Shown: positions 36,415 to 47,103, counted from the first letter of the stretch. The stretch is 64,000 nt of DNA from Syntrophus sp. (in: bacteria) (GCA_013824835.1 PNOM01000003.1:18413-82412); one strand, 5' to 3'. The notes: a model not told the origin generated them from the letters alone. A program made the numbers and translations.

Positions 36415-37161
36415 ATGGGAAAATATTTTTTTTTGGCCAGCGCACTCCCCGCTATGCCGGTTTCCCTGGGTGACCAACTTTCCCTCCCTTTTTCTGATAT
36501 CGCCCGCATTGTTCTGCGAAATATCGAACCTCAGGACCTTCCCCTTGCAAAGGCGCTGCTTATGAAGATCGATATATCCAACTTTGAAGCGATACACCAG
36601 GACCGTGATGTTTTTATAGACGGCGGTATGCTTACCCGTGATGAGATTGAACACAAACAAAATCTCCCTCTTTTCATTCAGAGTTTTCTTGACGAGAAAG
36701 AAAGGGGTGTCCATCGCCCATACCTGTTTGATGCCCTATGGGAACGTTATTATGAATATGTTTATTCCCTTGGTCAAGAGATGGAATGCAGGTTTTTGAT
36801 TGATTACATCTCCTGGGATATCAGTTTAAGAAACCATCTTGTTATGGTGCGAGCCAAAGAGAGCACTCGGGAAGAAGATAATTATACCCTTGCATCTCAT
36901 ATCGGTACACATGACCTTTCTGCTGTTCTTGCCCAGTTGAGAAATCAAAGGGGCCCTCTTCTGGCTGAACGGATGCTTGATGAGGAACGGTTGAGACAAT
37001 TATTTCATTGCGAGGGGAGTGACCCTTTTTCCGTGGATGCGATACTTTCCACCATAGAAAAGGCCCGTATTTTTGAAAGATGGGAGAAGATGAATTTGCC
37101 CTTTATGACTGATGCGACGATTCTATTTAAGGGAGGAGTATTTGACAAGCACAATGGATAG
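36415..37161 (+). CDS. V-type ATPase-associated DUF2764 protein
   Basis: The 248-residue protein fits the DUF2764 family, which occurs between subunits E and A in V-ATPase operons of spirochaetes, chlamydiae and Bacteroidetes. It starts YFFLASALPAMPVSLGDQLS and is helical with many acidic residues (FLIDYISWDISLRNHLV). It probably takes the place of subunit C as the central connector between rotor and head; that role is inferred from operon position and helical make-up. It overlaps the 5' end of the A gene by 20 bases. Confidence 0.82.
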   Translation: MGKYFFLASALPAMPVSLGDQLSLPFSDIARIVLRNIEPQDLPLAKALLMKIDISNFEAIHQDRDVFIDGGMLTRDEIEHKQNLPLFIQSFLDEKERGVHRPYLFDALWERYYEYVYSLGQEMECRFLIDYISWDISLRNHLVMVRAKESTREEDNYTLASHIGTHDLSAVLAQLRNQRGPLLAERMLDEERLRQLFHCEGSDPFSVDAILSTIEKARIFERWEKMNLPFMTDATILFKGGVFDKHNG

Positions 37162-38902
37162 CCGGATTGTGGCGGTCAATGGACCGCTGGTCACCGTGGA
37201 AACCGTCAAGGCGCAGGAGGTCATGATGAACGAAGTGGCCTATGTGCTTTGTAACGATGTGTTTTTGAAGTCTGAGATTATTCGGATTCGGGGAAGACTT
37301 GTGGATATGCAGGTGTTTGAGAACACCGTCGGCTTGAAGGTGGGAGATCGGGTTGATTTTACAGGCAGCTTGCTATCTGCTTCATTGGGGCCCGGCATAT
37401 TGGGACAGATTTATGACGGGCTTCAGAACCCTTTGAGTAAACTCGAAAATGACCAGGGTTATTTTCTCAGAAGGGGACAATATATTAGCTCTTTAAATGA
37501 GGACAGGAGGTGGGAATTTACCCCTTCGGTTAAACCGGGCGACACAGTGAGGGCAGGATATTATCTCGGAAGCGTTCCCGAAGGCATTTTTGAACATCAT
37601 ATCCTTACTCCCCTTGCTCTCCAGGGAGCCTGGGAAGTGGTGGATATAAACCAACAAGGAGCCTATACGGTCACAGACAGAATTGCTACCCTGAAGAATC
37701 GTGAAGGTGTGGAAGTTCCCATAAAGATGGCACAGCAATGGCCTGTAAAATTGCCTGTCCGGGCCTACAAAGAAAGGTTGCTGCCTGACCGGCAACTGCT
37801 TACTCAGTGTCGCCTGATCGATATTTTCTTTCCTCTTGCCGAGGGAGGAACAGCGTGTATCCCCGGACCGTTCGGTGCCGGGAAAACTGTATTGCAACAG
37901 ATTGTTTCACGGTACGCTGAGGCGGATATTGTAATTATTGTAGCATGTGGAGAGCGTGCAGGGGAGGTGGTGGAGACGATCAGGGAACTGCCATTGCTGG
38001 AGGACCCTCGAACAGGCAAATCACTTATGGATCGCACGGTAATCATTTGTAACACCTCTTCCATGCCGGTAGCGGCACGGGAGGCATCGATCTACACCGG
38101 CGTTACCCTGGGTGAATATTACCGGCAAATAGGACTCAAAGTTCTTCTACTTGCAGACAGTACCTCGCGATGGGCGCAGGCGCTGAGGGAGTCTTCGGCG
38201 AGATTGGAAGAGATACCGGGAGAAGAGGCTTTCCCGGCTTATCTTGAGAGCAGGATTGCCGCTCTCTATGAGAGGGCTGGCGTAGTAAGACTTTATGATG
38301 ATTCTACGGGCTCCCTGACCCTGATTGGCAACGTCTCTCCGGCAGGAGGAAATTTTGAGGAACCTGTGACTCAAAATACCCTTAAAGTTGTAAGCGCTTT
38401 TTATGGCCTTTCACGGACGAGGTCTGATAGGAGACGATATCCTGCCATTGATCCCCTCATCTCGTGGAGTCTCTATTTAAAACAGATGAAAGAGTCTCTG
38501 TGTGAACGTCACCCTGAATGGGTATCGTGGGTTGAGGAAACCCAGAATCTGTTTATCCAGGGAAATGAGATCCATCAGATGATGCTGGTTGTTGGAGAGG
38601 AAGGGGTAGGCATTGATGACTTTGTAACCTATCTGAAGTCGGAAATGGTGGACGTCGTTTGTTTGCAGCAGGACTCTTACGATGCAGTAGACCGCGCCAC
38701 GGGCAGAGATAGACAAATCAGTGATTTTACGCTGCTCATTCGAATGGTGCACCACCGCTTTGATTTTGAAACCAAAGGGGAAGCAAGACAGGAAATGACA
38801 CATCTCCAGAATCTTTTTTTTCAGATGAAATATTGTTTGTTCCAGGGAGTGGAATATATGAAATACCGGACAGAGATTGAATCCATCCTGAGAAAGGAGT
38901 AA
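37142..38902 (+). CDS. atpA: V-type ATP synthase subunit A (catalytic)
   Basis: I choose TTG 37142 ((M)[14 protein letters not shown]), five bases after GGGAGG; the in-frame ATG at codon 5 is 17 bases away from that site. The 586 residues include the A-type beta barrel, the non-homologous region (about 110-200), the Walker A loop [12 protein letters not shown], the catalytic segment [14 protein letters not shown], and [13 protein letters not shown]. It hydrolyses or makes ATP in the A3B3 head. It overlaps the DUF2764 gene and is followed by the B gene after 7 bases. Confidence 0.95.
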   Translation: MTSTMDSRIVAVNGPLVTVETVKAQEVMMNEVAYVLCNDVFLKSEIIRIRGRLVDMQVFENTVGLKVGDRVDFTGSLLSASLGPGILGQIYDGLQNPLSKLENDQGYFLRRGQYISSLNEDRRWEFTPSVKPGDTVRAGYYLGSVPEGIFEHHILTPLALQGAWEVVDINQQGAYTVTDRIATLKNREGVEVPIKMAQQWPVKLPVRAYKERLLPDRQLLTQCRLIDIFFPLAEGGTACIPGPFGAGKTVLQQIVSRYAEADIVIIVACGERAGEVVETIRELPLLEDPRTGKSLMDRTVIICNTSSMPVAAREASIYTGVTLGEYYRQIGLKVLLLADSTSRWAQALRESSARLEEIPGEEAFPAYLESRIAALYERAGVVRLYDDSTGSLTLIGNVSPAGGNFEEPVTQNTLKVVSAFYGLSRTRSDRRRYPAIDPLISWSLYLKQMKESLCERHPEWVSWVEETQNLFIQGNEIHQMMLVVGEEGVGIDDFVTYLKSEMVDVVCLQQDSYDAVDRATGRDRQISDFTLLIRMVHHRFDFETKGEARQEMTHLQNLFFQMKYCLFQGVEYMKYRTEIESILRKE

Positions 38903-38909
38903 TTGCGTA

Positions 38910-40211
38910 ATGATTATTGAATACTCTCGAATTACACAAATTCAGGGGGATATCATCTCGGTTATTGCTTCCGGAGTTCAGTACAGCGAACTGGCTGTTG
39001 TCAAGAGCCACATGAAGACATCCCTTGCCCAGGTGATACGTTTGAGGGGAGATGAGGTATTTCTCCAGGTTTTTGCAGGCACTCGCGGAGTTGCTACGGG
39101 AGATCAGGTACGGTTCCTGGGGCATCCCATGCAGGTGCCCTTTGGCGATGCCTTGTTGGGGCGAATTTTCAATGGCTCCGGGTATCCCATTGACGGTGGT
39201 CCTGAGCTGAAGGTTTTGCCTCGTCTCGAAATTAACGGTCCTTCGGTGAACCCTGTTATGCGTGTCATTCCCAGGGGATTTATTGAGACAAGAGTGCCCA
39301 TGATTGATATGTTCAACCCCCTTGTGGAGAGCCAGAAGTTGCCCATTTTTGCCGCAGCCGGGGAGCCCTATAATGAATTGCTCGCCCGAATCGGTATATG
39401 CGCTGATGCGGACATAGTTATTCTCGGGGGTATCGGCCTGAAGCATGATGAATACCTTAAATTCCGTCGGGCCTTCGAGGAAAGCGGTATTTCGTCGCGT
39501 ACTATCATGTTCGTGCATACAGCATCCGATCCTGTTGTAGAAAGGCTTCTTGTTCCTGACCTTGCCCTTGCCGTAGCCGAACAGTTCGGAGTAAAGGGGA
39601 AAAGGGTACTTGTCCTTCTTACCGATATGACTGCTTTTGCTGATGCAATGAAGGAAATTGCAATTTCCATGGATCAGGTCCCGTCAAATCTTGGTTACCC
39701 GGGATCATTATACAGCGACCTCGCTTCTCGGTATGAGAAGGCGGTCGATTTTGAAGGCGCCGGGAGTATTACGATCCTTGCGGTAACAACAATGCCTGGA
39801 GATGATGTGACCCATCCAGTCCCGGATAATACCGGTTATATTACTGAAGGGCAGTTTTATCTGAAAAAGGGGGTTATTGAACCCTTCGGCTCCCTGTCTC
39901 GCCTAAAGCAGCTTGTGATAGGAAAAGTAACCAGACAGGACCATGGGCATATTATGAACAGTATGATACGCCTTTTTGCCAAGGGCAGGGAAGTGGAACA
40001 AAAGCTTGCCATGGGGTTTGAAAGGACGGCGGATGATGAACGGTACCTGCGTTATGGAAAACTCTTTTATGAACGGTTTATGGATCTGAAGGTTAATATG
40101 GGTCTGGATGAAGCCCTTGACCTCGGGTGGTACACCCTTGCGGAATGTTTTCGCCCCGACGAGGTGGGCATCAAGCAGGAACTCATTGACAAACATTGGC
40201 CCAGGGCATAA
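38910..40211 (+). CDS. atpB: V-type ATP synthase subunit B (regulatory)
   Basis: The 433-residue protein has the B-subunit barrel ([18 protein letters not shown]) and the non-catalytic nucleotide region: [20 protein letters not shown] in place of a Walker A loop. [16 protein letters not shown] and [19 protein letters not shown] follow, both family signatures. It alternates with A in the hexameric head. AGGAG precedes ATG 38910 with slightly long spacing. Confidence 0.95.
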   Translation: MIIEYSRITQIQGDIISVIASGVQYSELAVVKSHMKTSLAQVIRLRGDEVFLQVFAGTRGVATGDQVRFLGHPMQVPFGDALLGRIFNGSGYPIDGGPELKVLPRLEINGPSVNPVMRVIPRGFIETRVPMIDMFNPLVESQKLPIFAAAGEPYNELLARIGICADADIVILGGIGLKHDEYLKFRRAFEESGISSRTIMFVHTASDPVVERLLVPDLALAVAEQFGVKGKRVLVLLTDMTAFADAMKEIAISMDQVPSNLGYPGSLYSDLASRYEKAVDFEGAGSITILAVTTMPGDDVTHPVPDNTGYITEGQFYLKKGVIEPFGSLSRLKQLVIGKVTRQDHGHIMNSMIRLFAKGREVEQKLAMGFERTADDERYLRYGKLFYERFMDLKVNMGLDEALDLGWYTLAECFRPDEVGIKQELIDKHWPRA

Positions 40212-40229
40212 GATAAACGGTTCAATTTT

Positions 40230-40835
40230 ATGGCAGAACGGATCAAGCTCAATAAAGTTTTTTTAAGAGAGCAAAAACAAAAACTGGCAATGTATGAGCG
40301 TTTTCTTCCAGCTCTTGAAGCGCGGAAACAGCAATTCCTTATGCAGCTTGCAATAATCAGAAGAACTATTGACGACAGGCAGTCCATCATGGATATGTGG
40401 CTGAAGGAGATTGCCCCATGGTCTCCTCTCTATTGGGATATGCAGAATATCCTTCCTTTTTTTGTCGACATCCGAGAAGTCCGGGTCAAATTGAAAAACG
40501 TTGCGGGATTGAAAGTGCCTGAATATGAGGAGGTAATCTTTGATGAACCCCCCTACAGTCTCTTTGCTACACCTTATAGCTTTGATATGGTATTGTTAAA
40601 AACAAGGGAAATAATCTCTATCAGGGAAAATATAAAGGTATTGAAAAAGCAGGAAGATGTGCTCTCCGATGGATTCAGAAAGACAAGCCAACGGATCAAT
40701 CTTTACGAACAGAGATTAATTCCTGATTGCAGGGAAGCAATTCGCAAGATCACGGTATATCTTCAGGACCAGCAGGCAGCGGCTGTCGGGGTCGCAAAGG
40801 TTGCCAAAAGGCTCGAGGAAGAGGCATTATATTGA
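40230..40835 (+). CDS. atpD: V-type ATP synthase subunit D (central shaft)
   Basis: The 201-residue protein begins IKLNKVFLREQKQKLAMYERFL and ends ITVYLQDQQAAAVGVAKVAKRLEEE, the two long helices that make the rotating central stalk. Length and ends fit subunit D. It turns inside the A3B3 head and drives the membrane ring. It follows B after 18 bases. No separate subunit F gene, which binds D in many V-ATPases, is found in this operon. Confidence 0.9.
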   Translation: MAERIKLNKVFLREQKQKLAMYERFLPALEARKQQFLMQLAIIRRTIDDRQSIMDMWLKEIAPWSPLYWDMQNILPFFVDIREVRVKLKNVAGLKVPEYEEVIFDEPPYSLFATPYSFDMVLLKTREIISIRENIKVLKKQEDVLSDGFRKTSQRINLYEQRLIPDCREAIRKITVYLQDQQAAAVGVAKVAKRLEEEALY

Positions 40836-40898
40836 TGACACTACAGGGAGGAGCCGCTTGCGAATGCCGCTTTGCTATATTGACAGAGGGAGGTTGTT

Positions 40899-42719
40899 AT
40901 GGCTCTTGCTAAGATGAGAAGGGTTTATCTGGTAGGGCCTGTAGATCAGAAGGAAAAAACAATGAAATTCCTTCAAGAGAGAGGGGTTGTACACATCGAA
41001 CCAGTAGTGAAGCTCACAGGTGAATCAGAGAAGGAATTTGCGATAATCCAGCAACAAGCCAGGAAAATCGGGCAGGTTTGTGAGGGCGTCAGCCGTTATA
41101 AAGGGGAGACGGATAAAATGCCGGCACAGGTGCCGGACGATCAACTTGTATCCTTCTGTGAGTCAAGGCTGGCGGATCTCCAGGAAATAAAGGGTCGCAA
41201 ACAAATCCTCCGGAAAATGATAAAGGAGTTACAAATCTGGGGGGATTTTGATCCTGACAGGCTACGTGATTTTGAGAAGGAAGGGGTATTTATTCAGCGC
41301 TTTCATGTCGAGGGAAAACTGGCAGCAGATTTTTCCTTTCCCGATGATGTATACATCGAAATGGTTTCCAGGAAACCATTTCTCAACTTTTTTACTGTCA
41401 ATATCGATGGTCCGGTTCAGATTCATCAGGCTATCCCGCTAAAATACCCTGAGATAGGGCTGAGGAAGGCACAGGAAGAACTTGTTCAGCTTCAGGAAAA
41501 GGAAAAAAGGCTTATCCGTGAATGTGCCGGCGCATTTGACAGAATCGAGGTTTTAAAAGGACAATACAATGTCATTCTTAACAAAGCGAGTTTTGCCGAG
41601 CATTGTGGCGTCATTCTTTCTGAAGAGCATCTTTTCGGCCTCCAGGGATGGATTCCGGCAAACACTGAGGATGGCTTTATTAAGGAAATCAAGTCGTCAA
41701 AGTTGCCCGTTATGGCTACCACACGAGACCCCCTCGATGACGAGATTCCTCCGACACTCTTTAAAAATAACTGGTTTATACGACAGATCGAACCCCTTCT
41801 CAAGCTTTACGGGTTGCCCGCGTACAGAAGCATAGACCCTTCTTACTTTTTTGCCCCTTTTATGATCCTCTTTTTCGGCATTTGTCTGGGGGATGCAGGA
41901 TATGGCCTTGTTTTTTTACTCCTGTCGACATGGCTCAAGAAAAAATGGCGGTGGCGGGGTGAGACATTCTCTCTTGCCATGACACTTTGTCAGGCATTTT
42001 CCATATCCACGATAATTATCGGTTTACTTACCGGCTCCGTGTTCGGTTACAACTTCGAGAACCGGAATTGGATACTGATGGACCTGGACATAGATAAAGG
42101 AAACCCCATGATTCTTTTTTATGTCAGTCTTGGGCTGGGGGTACTTCACCTTTCCCTATCATACCTCCTTGGGATGTTTGATGCAAAGACTCGATATGAT
42201 GTACTGCAGAGACTGGGCATCATGCTGGTTCTCTGGGGTGGAGTATTTCTTGTTAGCCGGAATATCTGGTTTTTTAACCCGGCTTCATTATTCAATATGC
42301 CATTTAATTATGCTGGATGGGGGGTTCTCGCTCTCGGCTTATTGCTTACGTTCTTTTTTGCATCGGATAGCACAAGTTGGGGAGTACGTATCGGGCTGGG
42401 GTTCTGGGGCATATATGGGTTAACCGGACTTATAGGAGACCTACTTTCATATGCACGCCTTTTTGGACTGGGGATTGCCACCGCGGCGATTGCTGCTGTA
42501 ATGAATCAGCTTGCAGGAAGGGTTCATGATGCAGCAGGCCCTGTTGTTGGAGGTGCCCTTGCCTTGTTTCTCCTTATTATAGGCCATGCCTTTAACTTGG
42601 CTCTTTCTATCCTGGGCAGCACAGTTCACTCGGCCCGTCTCCATTTTGTTGAGGCTTTCAGGAGTTTCTTTCAGGGTGGAGGCGTTCAATATAAACCATT
42701 CAAAATTAAAAGGGGTTAA
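40899..42719 (+). CDS. atpI: V-type ATP synthase subunit I (membrane stator)
   Basis: The 606-residue protein has a cytosolic N-terminal half (about 1-310) with coiled-coil arms that contact subunit E, then about seven or eight membrane helices. The membrane half has FFGICLGDAGYGLVFLL, and LLSYARLFGLGIATAAIA with the arginine that faces the ion-binding glutamate of the rotor ring. IGHAFNLALSILGSTVHSARL is typical of the last helices. GAGGGAGG lies upstream. It forms the ion half-channels with subunit K. Confidence 0.94.
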   Translation: MALAKMRRVYLVGPVDQKEKTMKFLQERGVVHIEPVVKLTGESEKEFAIIQQQARKIGQVCEGVSRYKGETDKMPAQVPDDQLVSFCESRLADLQEIKGRKQILRKMIKELQIWGDFDPDRLRDFEKEGVFIQRFHVEGKLAADFSFPDDVYIEMVSRKPFLNFFTVNIDGPVQIHQAIPLKYPEIGLRKAQEELVQLQEKEKRLIRECAGAFDRIEVLKGQYNVILNKASFAEHCGVILSEEHLFGLQGWIPANTEDGFIKEIKSSKLPVMATTRDPLDDEIPPTLFKNNWFIRQIEPLLKLYGLPAYRSIDPSYFFAPFMILFFGICLGDAGYGLVFLLLSTWLKKKWRWRGETFSLAMTLCQAFSISTIIIGLLTGSVFGYNFENRNWILMDLDIDKGNPMILFYVSLGLGVLHLSLSYLLGMFDAKTRYDVLQRLGIMLVLWGGVFLVSRNIWFFNPASLFNMPFNYAGWGVLALGLLLTFFFASDSTSWGVRIGLGFWGIYGLTGLIGDLLSYARLFGLGIATAAIAAVMNQLAGRVHDAAGPVVGGALALFLLIIGHAFNLALSILGSTVHSARLHFVEAFRSFFQGGGVQYKPFKIKRG

Positions 42720-42723
42720 CTAA

Positions 42724-43236
42724 ATGAGAAAAAAAGGTATCGTCCTTGCAAATCTTCTTGTCGCAACACTCATTGTTTTTACTGCCTCATCAGCCTTTGC
42801 GCAAACAGGCTCTGGAGATAAGTCATTGGCTATCCTTGTGGCAAAGATTATAATGGGTTTGAGTCTATCTCTCGGTCTTGCAGGTTCTGCAGTAGGTCTT
42901 GGGATTGCATTTTCCGCATTGCTGGGGGGAGGACAAGAAAATTTTTTCAAGAATATAGCGGTGGCGCTGATGCCATCCACCCAGGGAATCTATTCCATTG
43001 TCTGCCTCTTTGCGAATATGGGTAATTTTGATACAGATCCCATTTCTGTTGCAGGGAAGGCAGCGACCTTCGGATTTACCATGTTCTTCAGCGCCTGGTA
43101 TCAGGGTGTAGTCTGTGCAGCAGGAATAAGAAGCATCCTGGAGGGAAAAAATACGCTGGCCAATGCAATGGTTTCCGGCGCCATGCCTGAAACGTATGCA
43201 GTGTTCGCCCTCGTTATGACCTTCATAATGAAATAA
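42724..43236 (+). CDS. atpK: V-type ATP synthase subunit K (rotor ring), probable Na+ type
   Basis: The 170-residue protein has four membrane helices in two hairpins, the first possibly a cleavable or extra N-terminal helix (to about A26). The ion site of Enterococcus hirae NtpK is conserved: T86-Q87 in STQGIY (with Y90), Q127 in AWYQG and E156 in AMPETYA correspond to T64, Q65, Y68, Q110 and E139. That set binds Na+ in NtpK, so this ring is predicted to carry Na+. It is the last gene of the operon and is convergent with kup. Confidence 0.9.
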   Translation: MRKKGIVLANLLVATLIVFTASSAFAQTGSGDKSLAILVAKIIMGLSLSLGLAGSAVGLGIAFSALLGGGQENFFKNIAVALMPSTQGIYSIVCLFANMGNFDTDPISVAGKAATFGFTMFFSAWYQGVVCAAGIRSILEGKNTLANAMVSGAMPETYAVFALVMTFIMK

Positions 43237-43299
43237 TATGTTTTCAACTATTCAATAAAAATATCAAGACATGGGATGAGTGACAGCGGGTCCAAAGGT

Positions 43300-45117
43300 T
43301 CACATCTCATTTCTTGTTACTACACCGTGAAGCTTGTTTGAGGGGAGATCATGAAAGTGAATAAACGGGGGGGCAATCTTTTTCAATAGAGCAAACATCT
43401 TCCAGATTACATTATTCGTGGCGATCTCTTCAAGGCCATAAAAGATCGCCTTTTCCACGATGCCCGCCTTCTGGAGTATTTCTTCAATATTAATTACCTC
43501 CATATATCCGACCTCAATGACAAATGTCCTGAGTCCCCGGGCGGGGCTGTCTTTAAAAAAACCCTTTACTCCGAATGGTTCATCCAGTGTAGCGATAGAT
43601 ACAATGACATTATCCTCATATATTATGTTATTCATAAACATGGTATGGACAATATAGGAGGGGATTTTTTTTATCCCACGGGCAAAGAAGAGGGCTGTGC
43701 CGCTGATCTTATTGAGGGCCTCGTATAGTTGGTTATAACTTACAAGAAAGATGTCCAGATCAAGGGGGGCCATTGACCGGCGAAGTTTTCTCTGACCTGC
43801 GCTGTATATCAGTATGACAGTAAGGGGGATAACAGCAATCACGATGGACCAGTATCCGCCATGGGGAATCTTATAGGTATTTGAGACAAGAAACGCTATG
43901 TCTGCAAGGGTGACAAGGACAGCAACGATGGTTTTCAGGACATCCTTCCGCAGATAGAATATGGCAATCATAAAAAGCCCGGTAAGGGTCATAGTGCCTG
44001 TTACGGCCAATCCATACGCTGCCGCCAGTTTATTGGACTCCTTGAAGAGATACATAATAAAGAGGACGGAAATAAGGAGGAACCAGTTGACAAAGCCGAT
44101 ATATATCTGGGATCTCATCTTTGATGATGTATAATCAATTTTAAAGAGGGGCAGGAGGCGCGTATTGATCCCCTGGTACACTATGGAAAACATACCGCTG
44201 ATAAGGGCCTGGGAGGCGATGACCGTTGCCATGATGCTCAAGATGAGGAAGGGTATATAGAGAAGAGGGGACTGATCAGATACCATACAGAAAAGGACAT
44301 TTAATGTGGAATGAGGGTTTCTGAGAACATATGCACCCTGTCCGAGATAATTGAGGATAAGGGCTGCAAAGACAAAATACCATGCCCTGATGATAGGTTT
44401 TCGTCCAAGATGGCCCATATCCGCATATAGCGCCTCTCCTCCGGTAGCGCAAAGGATTACCTCTGAGAGGACAAAAAAACCTGCAATACCGTTATCATAG
44501 AGAAACGTAATGGCATATAGAGGATTTATGGCCTTCCAAACATGAGGGTTGTGAACCAGGGATATAATACCAGAGAGGGAGAGTACGATAAACCACAGGA
44601 GCATAAGAGGCCCAAAGGCGCCCGCAACCTTTTCTGTTCCTTTTTTTTGAAAGAAGAAAAGTATGATTGCAATGATGCCCGCGATAATAATGAGGGTTGT
44701 CTGTCTCGTTTCCTTAAAAAAAGGTATAAGAACAATACCTTCAACAGCGCTCAGAATACTGATGGCAGGGGTGATTACACCATCGCCAATAAGGAGAGAT
44801 ACCCCTACAAAGGTCAGTATAGTTACAAATACCATGGATCTGCCCTTTTTAAGGAGAGGAATGATTATGCCTCTCAGCACGAATGTGCCGCCTTCGCCTT
44901 TCTGGCCAAGACTCATTGCGAGCCATGCATATTCTACGGAGACCAAAATGGTAAGGGTCCAGACAATGAGGGAGAGAACTCCCATGACGTTCGCCTCGCT
45001 CGGTTTAAGGAGGATCAAGATAACTGTCAATGTGTAGATAGGGCTTGTCCCTATGTCTCCAAAAACGAGACCAAGGGATCGGATAATGTCCTTTATAGCG
45101 GATGTTTTTTCAGTCAT
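43300..45117 (-). CDS. kup: KUP-family potassium transporter
   Basis: The 605-residue protein opens with SLGLVFGDIGTSPIYTLTVIL, the strongly conserved first helix of KUP/HAK transporters, and has EGGTFVLRG, GVSLLIGDGVITPAIS and ALYADMGHLGRKPI. About 12 membrane helices precede a cytosolic C-terminal part of about 150 residues. It takes up K+, probably with H+. The gene follows the transglutaminase gene on the minus strand after 40 bases; whether they share a transcript is unclear. Confidence 0.93.
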   Translation of the reverse strand: MTEKTSAIKDIIRSLGLVFGDIGTSPIYTLTVILILLKPSEANVMGVLSLIVWTLTILVSVEYAWLAMSLGQKGEGGTFVLRGIIIPLLKKGRSMVFVTILTFVGVSLLIGDGVITPAISILSAVEGIVLIPFFKETRQTTLIIIAGIIAIILFFFQKKGTEKVAGAFGPLMLLWFIVLSLSGIISLVHNPHVWKAINPLYAITFLYDNGIAGFFVLSEVILCATGGEALYADMGHLGRKPIIRAWYFVFAALILNYLGQGAYVLRNPHSTLNVLFCMVSDQSPLLYIPFLILSIMATVIASQALISGMFSIVYQGINTRLLPLFKIDYTSSKMRSQIYIGFVNWFLLISVLFIMYLFKESNKLAAAYGLAVTGTMTLTGLFMIAIFYLRKDVLKTIVAVLVTLADIAFLVSNTYKIPHGGYWSIVIAVIPLTVILIYSAGQRKLRRSMAPLDLDIFLVSYNQLYEALNKISGTALFFARGIKKIPSYIVHTMFMNNIIYEDNVIVSIATLDEPFGVKGFFKDSPARGLRTFVIEVGYMEVINIEEILQKAGIVEKAIFYGLEEIATNNVIWKMFALLKKIAPPFIHFHDLPSNKLHGVVTRNEM

Positions 45118-45157
45118 GCTGTAGTGGTCTCCATTTTAAGCGAAAACGAAAACTAAT

Positions 45158-47098
45158 TCAACGATTAATCGCCTTGATCAAGCCATTCAGCCGATTAATA
45201 TCCTCCGTGATAAATCTCTTGTCCTTAAAGTACAGGGCTTCAAATTCCTTTACAAACTCGAATGCCTGCAGCCGCACCTGATTATCCTCAATGGAAGAGA
45301 CGAATTCTTCCAATCCTTGCGAGGCTTCCTTCCTGTAACCAAGTCTTTCCATTTTTCTTAGAAATTTGACAAGTATCCTTTTTTCGGGGGATTTTTGTCT
45401 TCTACGGAATTTATGAAAAAAGAACCCTGTAAAAAACAGTACTGCCAGAATAAATGCGAATTGCATGACTCTGGTTTTATTAAAAGACAGGTTAAAATGG
45501 GGATTTTTAAAGGCAGTCCTGACTTTGAATACAAAAGATATTTGTTTTTCAAAGTCATAATTTATCACGAAGGCATACCAGTAGTAGTTTATGGCATCAA
45601 AGAAAAACCCGATTTTTGAGAATGCAGCCCCTTTTTTCATGAATACAAATTCATCCATAGATGCGGGGGTGGGATCAATCCGCAACCATCCCTTGTTTTT
45701 CTGATAGACTTCTACCCATACATGGGCGTTTTTTTGAGGTATCAGATAATAGCTCCCTACATAGTTGTAATAGCCGCCTTTATACCCCGTAACAAGACGA
45801 GCAGGGATGTTGCTGATACGCAACATGACCGCAAAAGCTGACGCAAAGTATTCACAATTGCCATATCTGGTTTTAAAGAAAAAGGTCTCCAGGGGGTTGT
45901 TTGTAAGGGGCAAATTTTTAAGTGAATACTTGAATGTACCATTGTTTAAGAATTGATAAAAAGTCTGGACAGATTGAGCCTCATCCTTCCCCTTGCTCAA
46001 GCCCCTTACAAGACCGGTTATTTCTGAAGAAATGTTGACGGGTATCTGGGTAAATTGCTTTTTATCTACGTTTGTTTCAATAATCGTGTCGGAGATGAGA
46101 GACTGGGCCTGATATCTGATCCTTCCTGTAAAGTGAATGGACGATATAAAGACGGCATCATTGAGCTGTTTTACATGCTTATAAGATATGAAAACAGGTT
46201 TATCAAGGGCAAAGAGATATCTGTTATCATAGGGTTCAAGGTAGATTGTCTGGGTCACAGGGGTGCCTGGTATTGCCGTCTGTTTTGACACCAGTGCAGT
46301 TACTTTGCTGGTGGAGGTTTTCCATGTTGTCCCGTCGAAATAATCGAGTACAAGCCCTCGCCAATAGAGGTTGGATTCATCAATTCTATCCATATTAACC
46401 CTCATTATGTGAGCTGAATCCTCTTGTATGGAAGAAACTGAGCCGAGCTTAACCTGATCTGAAAAACCTGTATGGGCCCGTTCCTGCCGGTTGAGGAAAT
46501 TAAGAAGGGGATAGTTGGTGCGGGGGAGTATTATAAAGAGAAAAGCCGTGAAAGGGGCGGATAGTAATAGTATCAAAAGCGCGCTGATAACTATTTTAAT
46601 AACAATGTTACTATTAAGCTCCATACAAGGGTCCTGGGAGTAGTGGGCAAGAAAAACAGCAGCAAGGGTCAGCAGCATGATCAGTAGAAAAAAGTATATA
46701 ATAAAAGCAATGCTGAGGGTAAGCAGGCCCGATCCTGTGACGATGAGTAGAGATATGGCATAGATCTGCATGTAGTCCCGCGCCCTTTTTTCTTCGAGAA
46801 GTTTGATGGCAAGGAGGACAAGAAGCGCTTCAATCATCTGAGTGATGAGGTCATTAACATTAAGTCTATAGAGGGATAAAAGAACTACGACGATAGATAT
46901 AACGTTCAGTATCCACCGGGGAATAAGGAAATGCTGCCTGTAAGTAAAATAAAGGGAAAAAATAAAGATAGCGGCAAATAAAACTATGCAGGCTATATGG
47001 ATCTCAGTACATACAGATACAAAGCTGATAACCCCTGCAAGATAGGTAAGAAGATTAACAATCGTGTGTATCCTTATGTTATTATGATATTTAATCAT
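45158..47098 (-). CDS. TgpA-type membrane transglutaminase-like protein
   Basis: The 646-residue protein has about six N-terminal membrane helices (10-185), a large exported part, one more helix at about 545-562 and a cytosolic tail. The exported part holds a transglutaminase core with Cys near 413 (RYGNCEYFASAFAVMLR), His near 458 (NAHVWVEVY) and Asp near 474 (RIDPTPAS). This triad and layout match TgpA (DUF3488-transglutaminase). Substrate and reaction are unknown in most members. It is the last of the MoxR-DUF58-TgpA set, a common bacterial trio; the DUF58 gene ends 5 bases upstream. Confidence 0.88.
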   Translation of the reverse strand: MIKYHNNIRIHTIVNLLTYLAGVISFVSVCTEIHIACIVLFAAIFIFSLYFTYRQHFLIPRWILNVISIVVVLLSLYRLNVNDLITQMIEALLVLLAIKLLEEKRARDYMQIYAISLLIVTGSGLLTLSIAFIIYFFLLIMLLTLAAVFLAHYSQDPCMELNSNIVIKIVISALLILLLSAPFTAFLFIILPRTNYPLLNFLNRQERAHTGFSDQVKLGSVSSIQEDSAHIMRVNMDRIDESNLYWRGLVLDYFDGTTWKTSTSKVTALVSKQTAIPGTPVTQTIYLEPYDNRYLFALDKPVFISYKHVKQLNDAVFISSIHFTGRIRYQAQSLISDTIIETNVDKKQFTQIPVNISSEITGLVRGLSKGKDEAQSVQTFYQFLNNGTFKYSLKNLPLTNNPLETFFFKTRYGNCEYFASAFAVMLRISNIPARLVTGYKGGYYNYVGSYYLIPQKNAHVWVEVYQKNKGWLRIDPTPASMDEFVFMKKGAAFSKIGFFFDAINYYWYAFVINYDFEKQISFVFKVRTAFKNPHFNLSFNKTRVMQFAFILAVLFFTGFFFHKFRRRQKSPEKRILVKFLRKMERLGYRKEASQGLEEFVSSIEDNQVRLQAFEFVKEFEALYFKDKRFITEDINRLNGLIKAINR

Positions 47099-47103
47099 TT
47101 TGA

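Noticed and set aside
37112..37141. Longer start of the V-ATPase A gene
   Set aside because: The extension overlaps DUF2764 further and puts the GGGAGG ribosome site inside the coding region; TTG 37142 fits better.
38736..39518. 260-codon frame antisense to the V-ATPase A and B genes
   Set aside because: It crosses the junction of two well-supported genes on the other strand and has no protein-like pattern.
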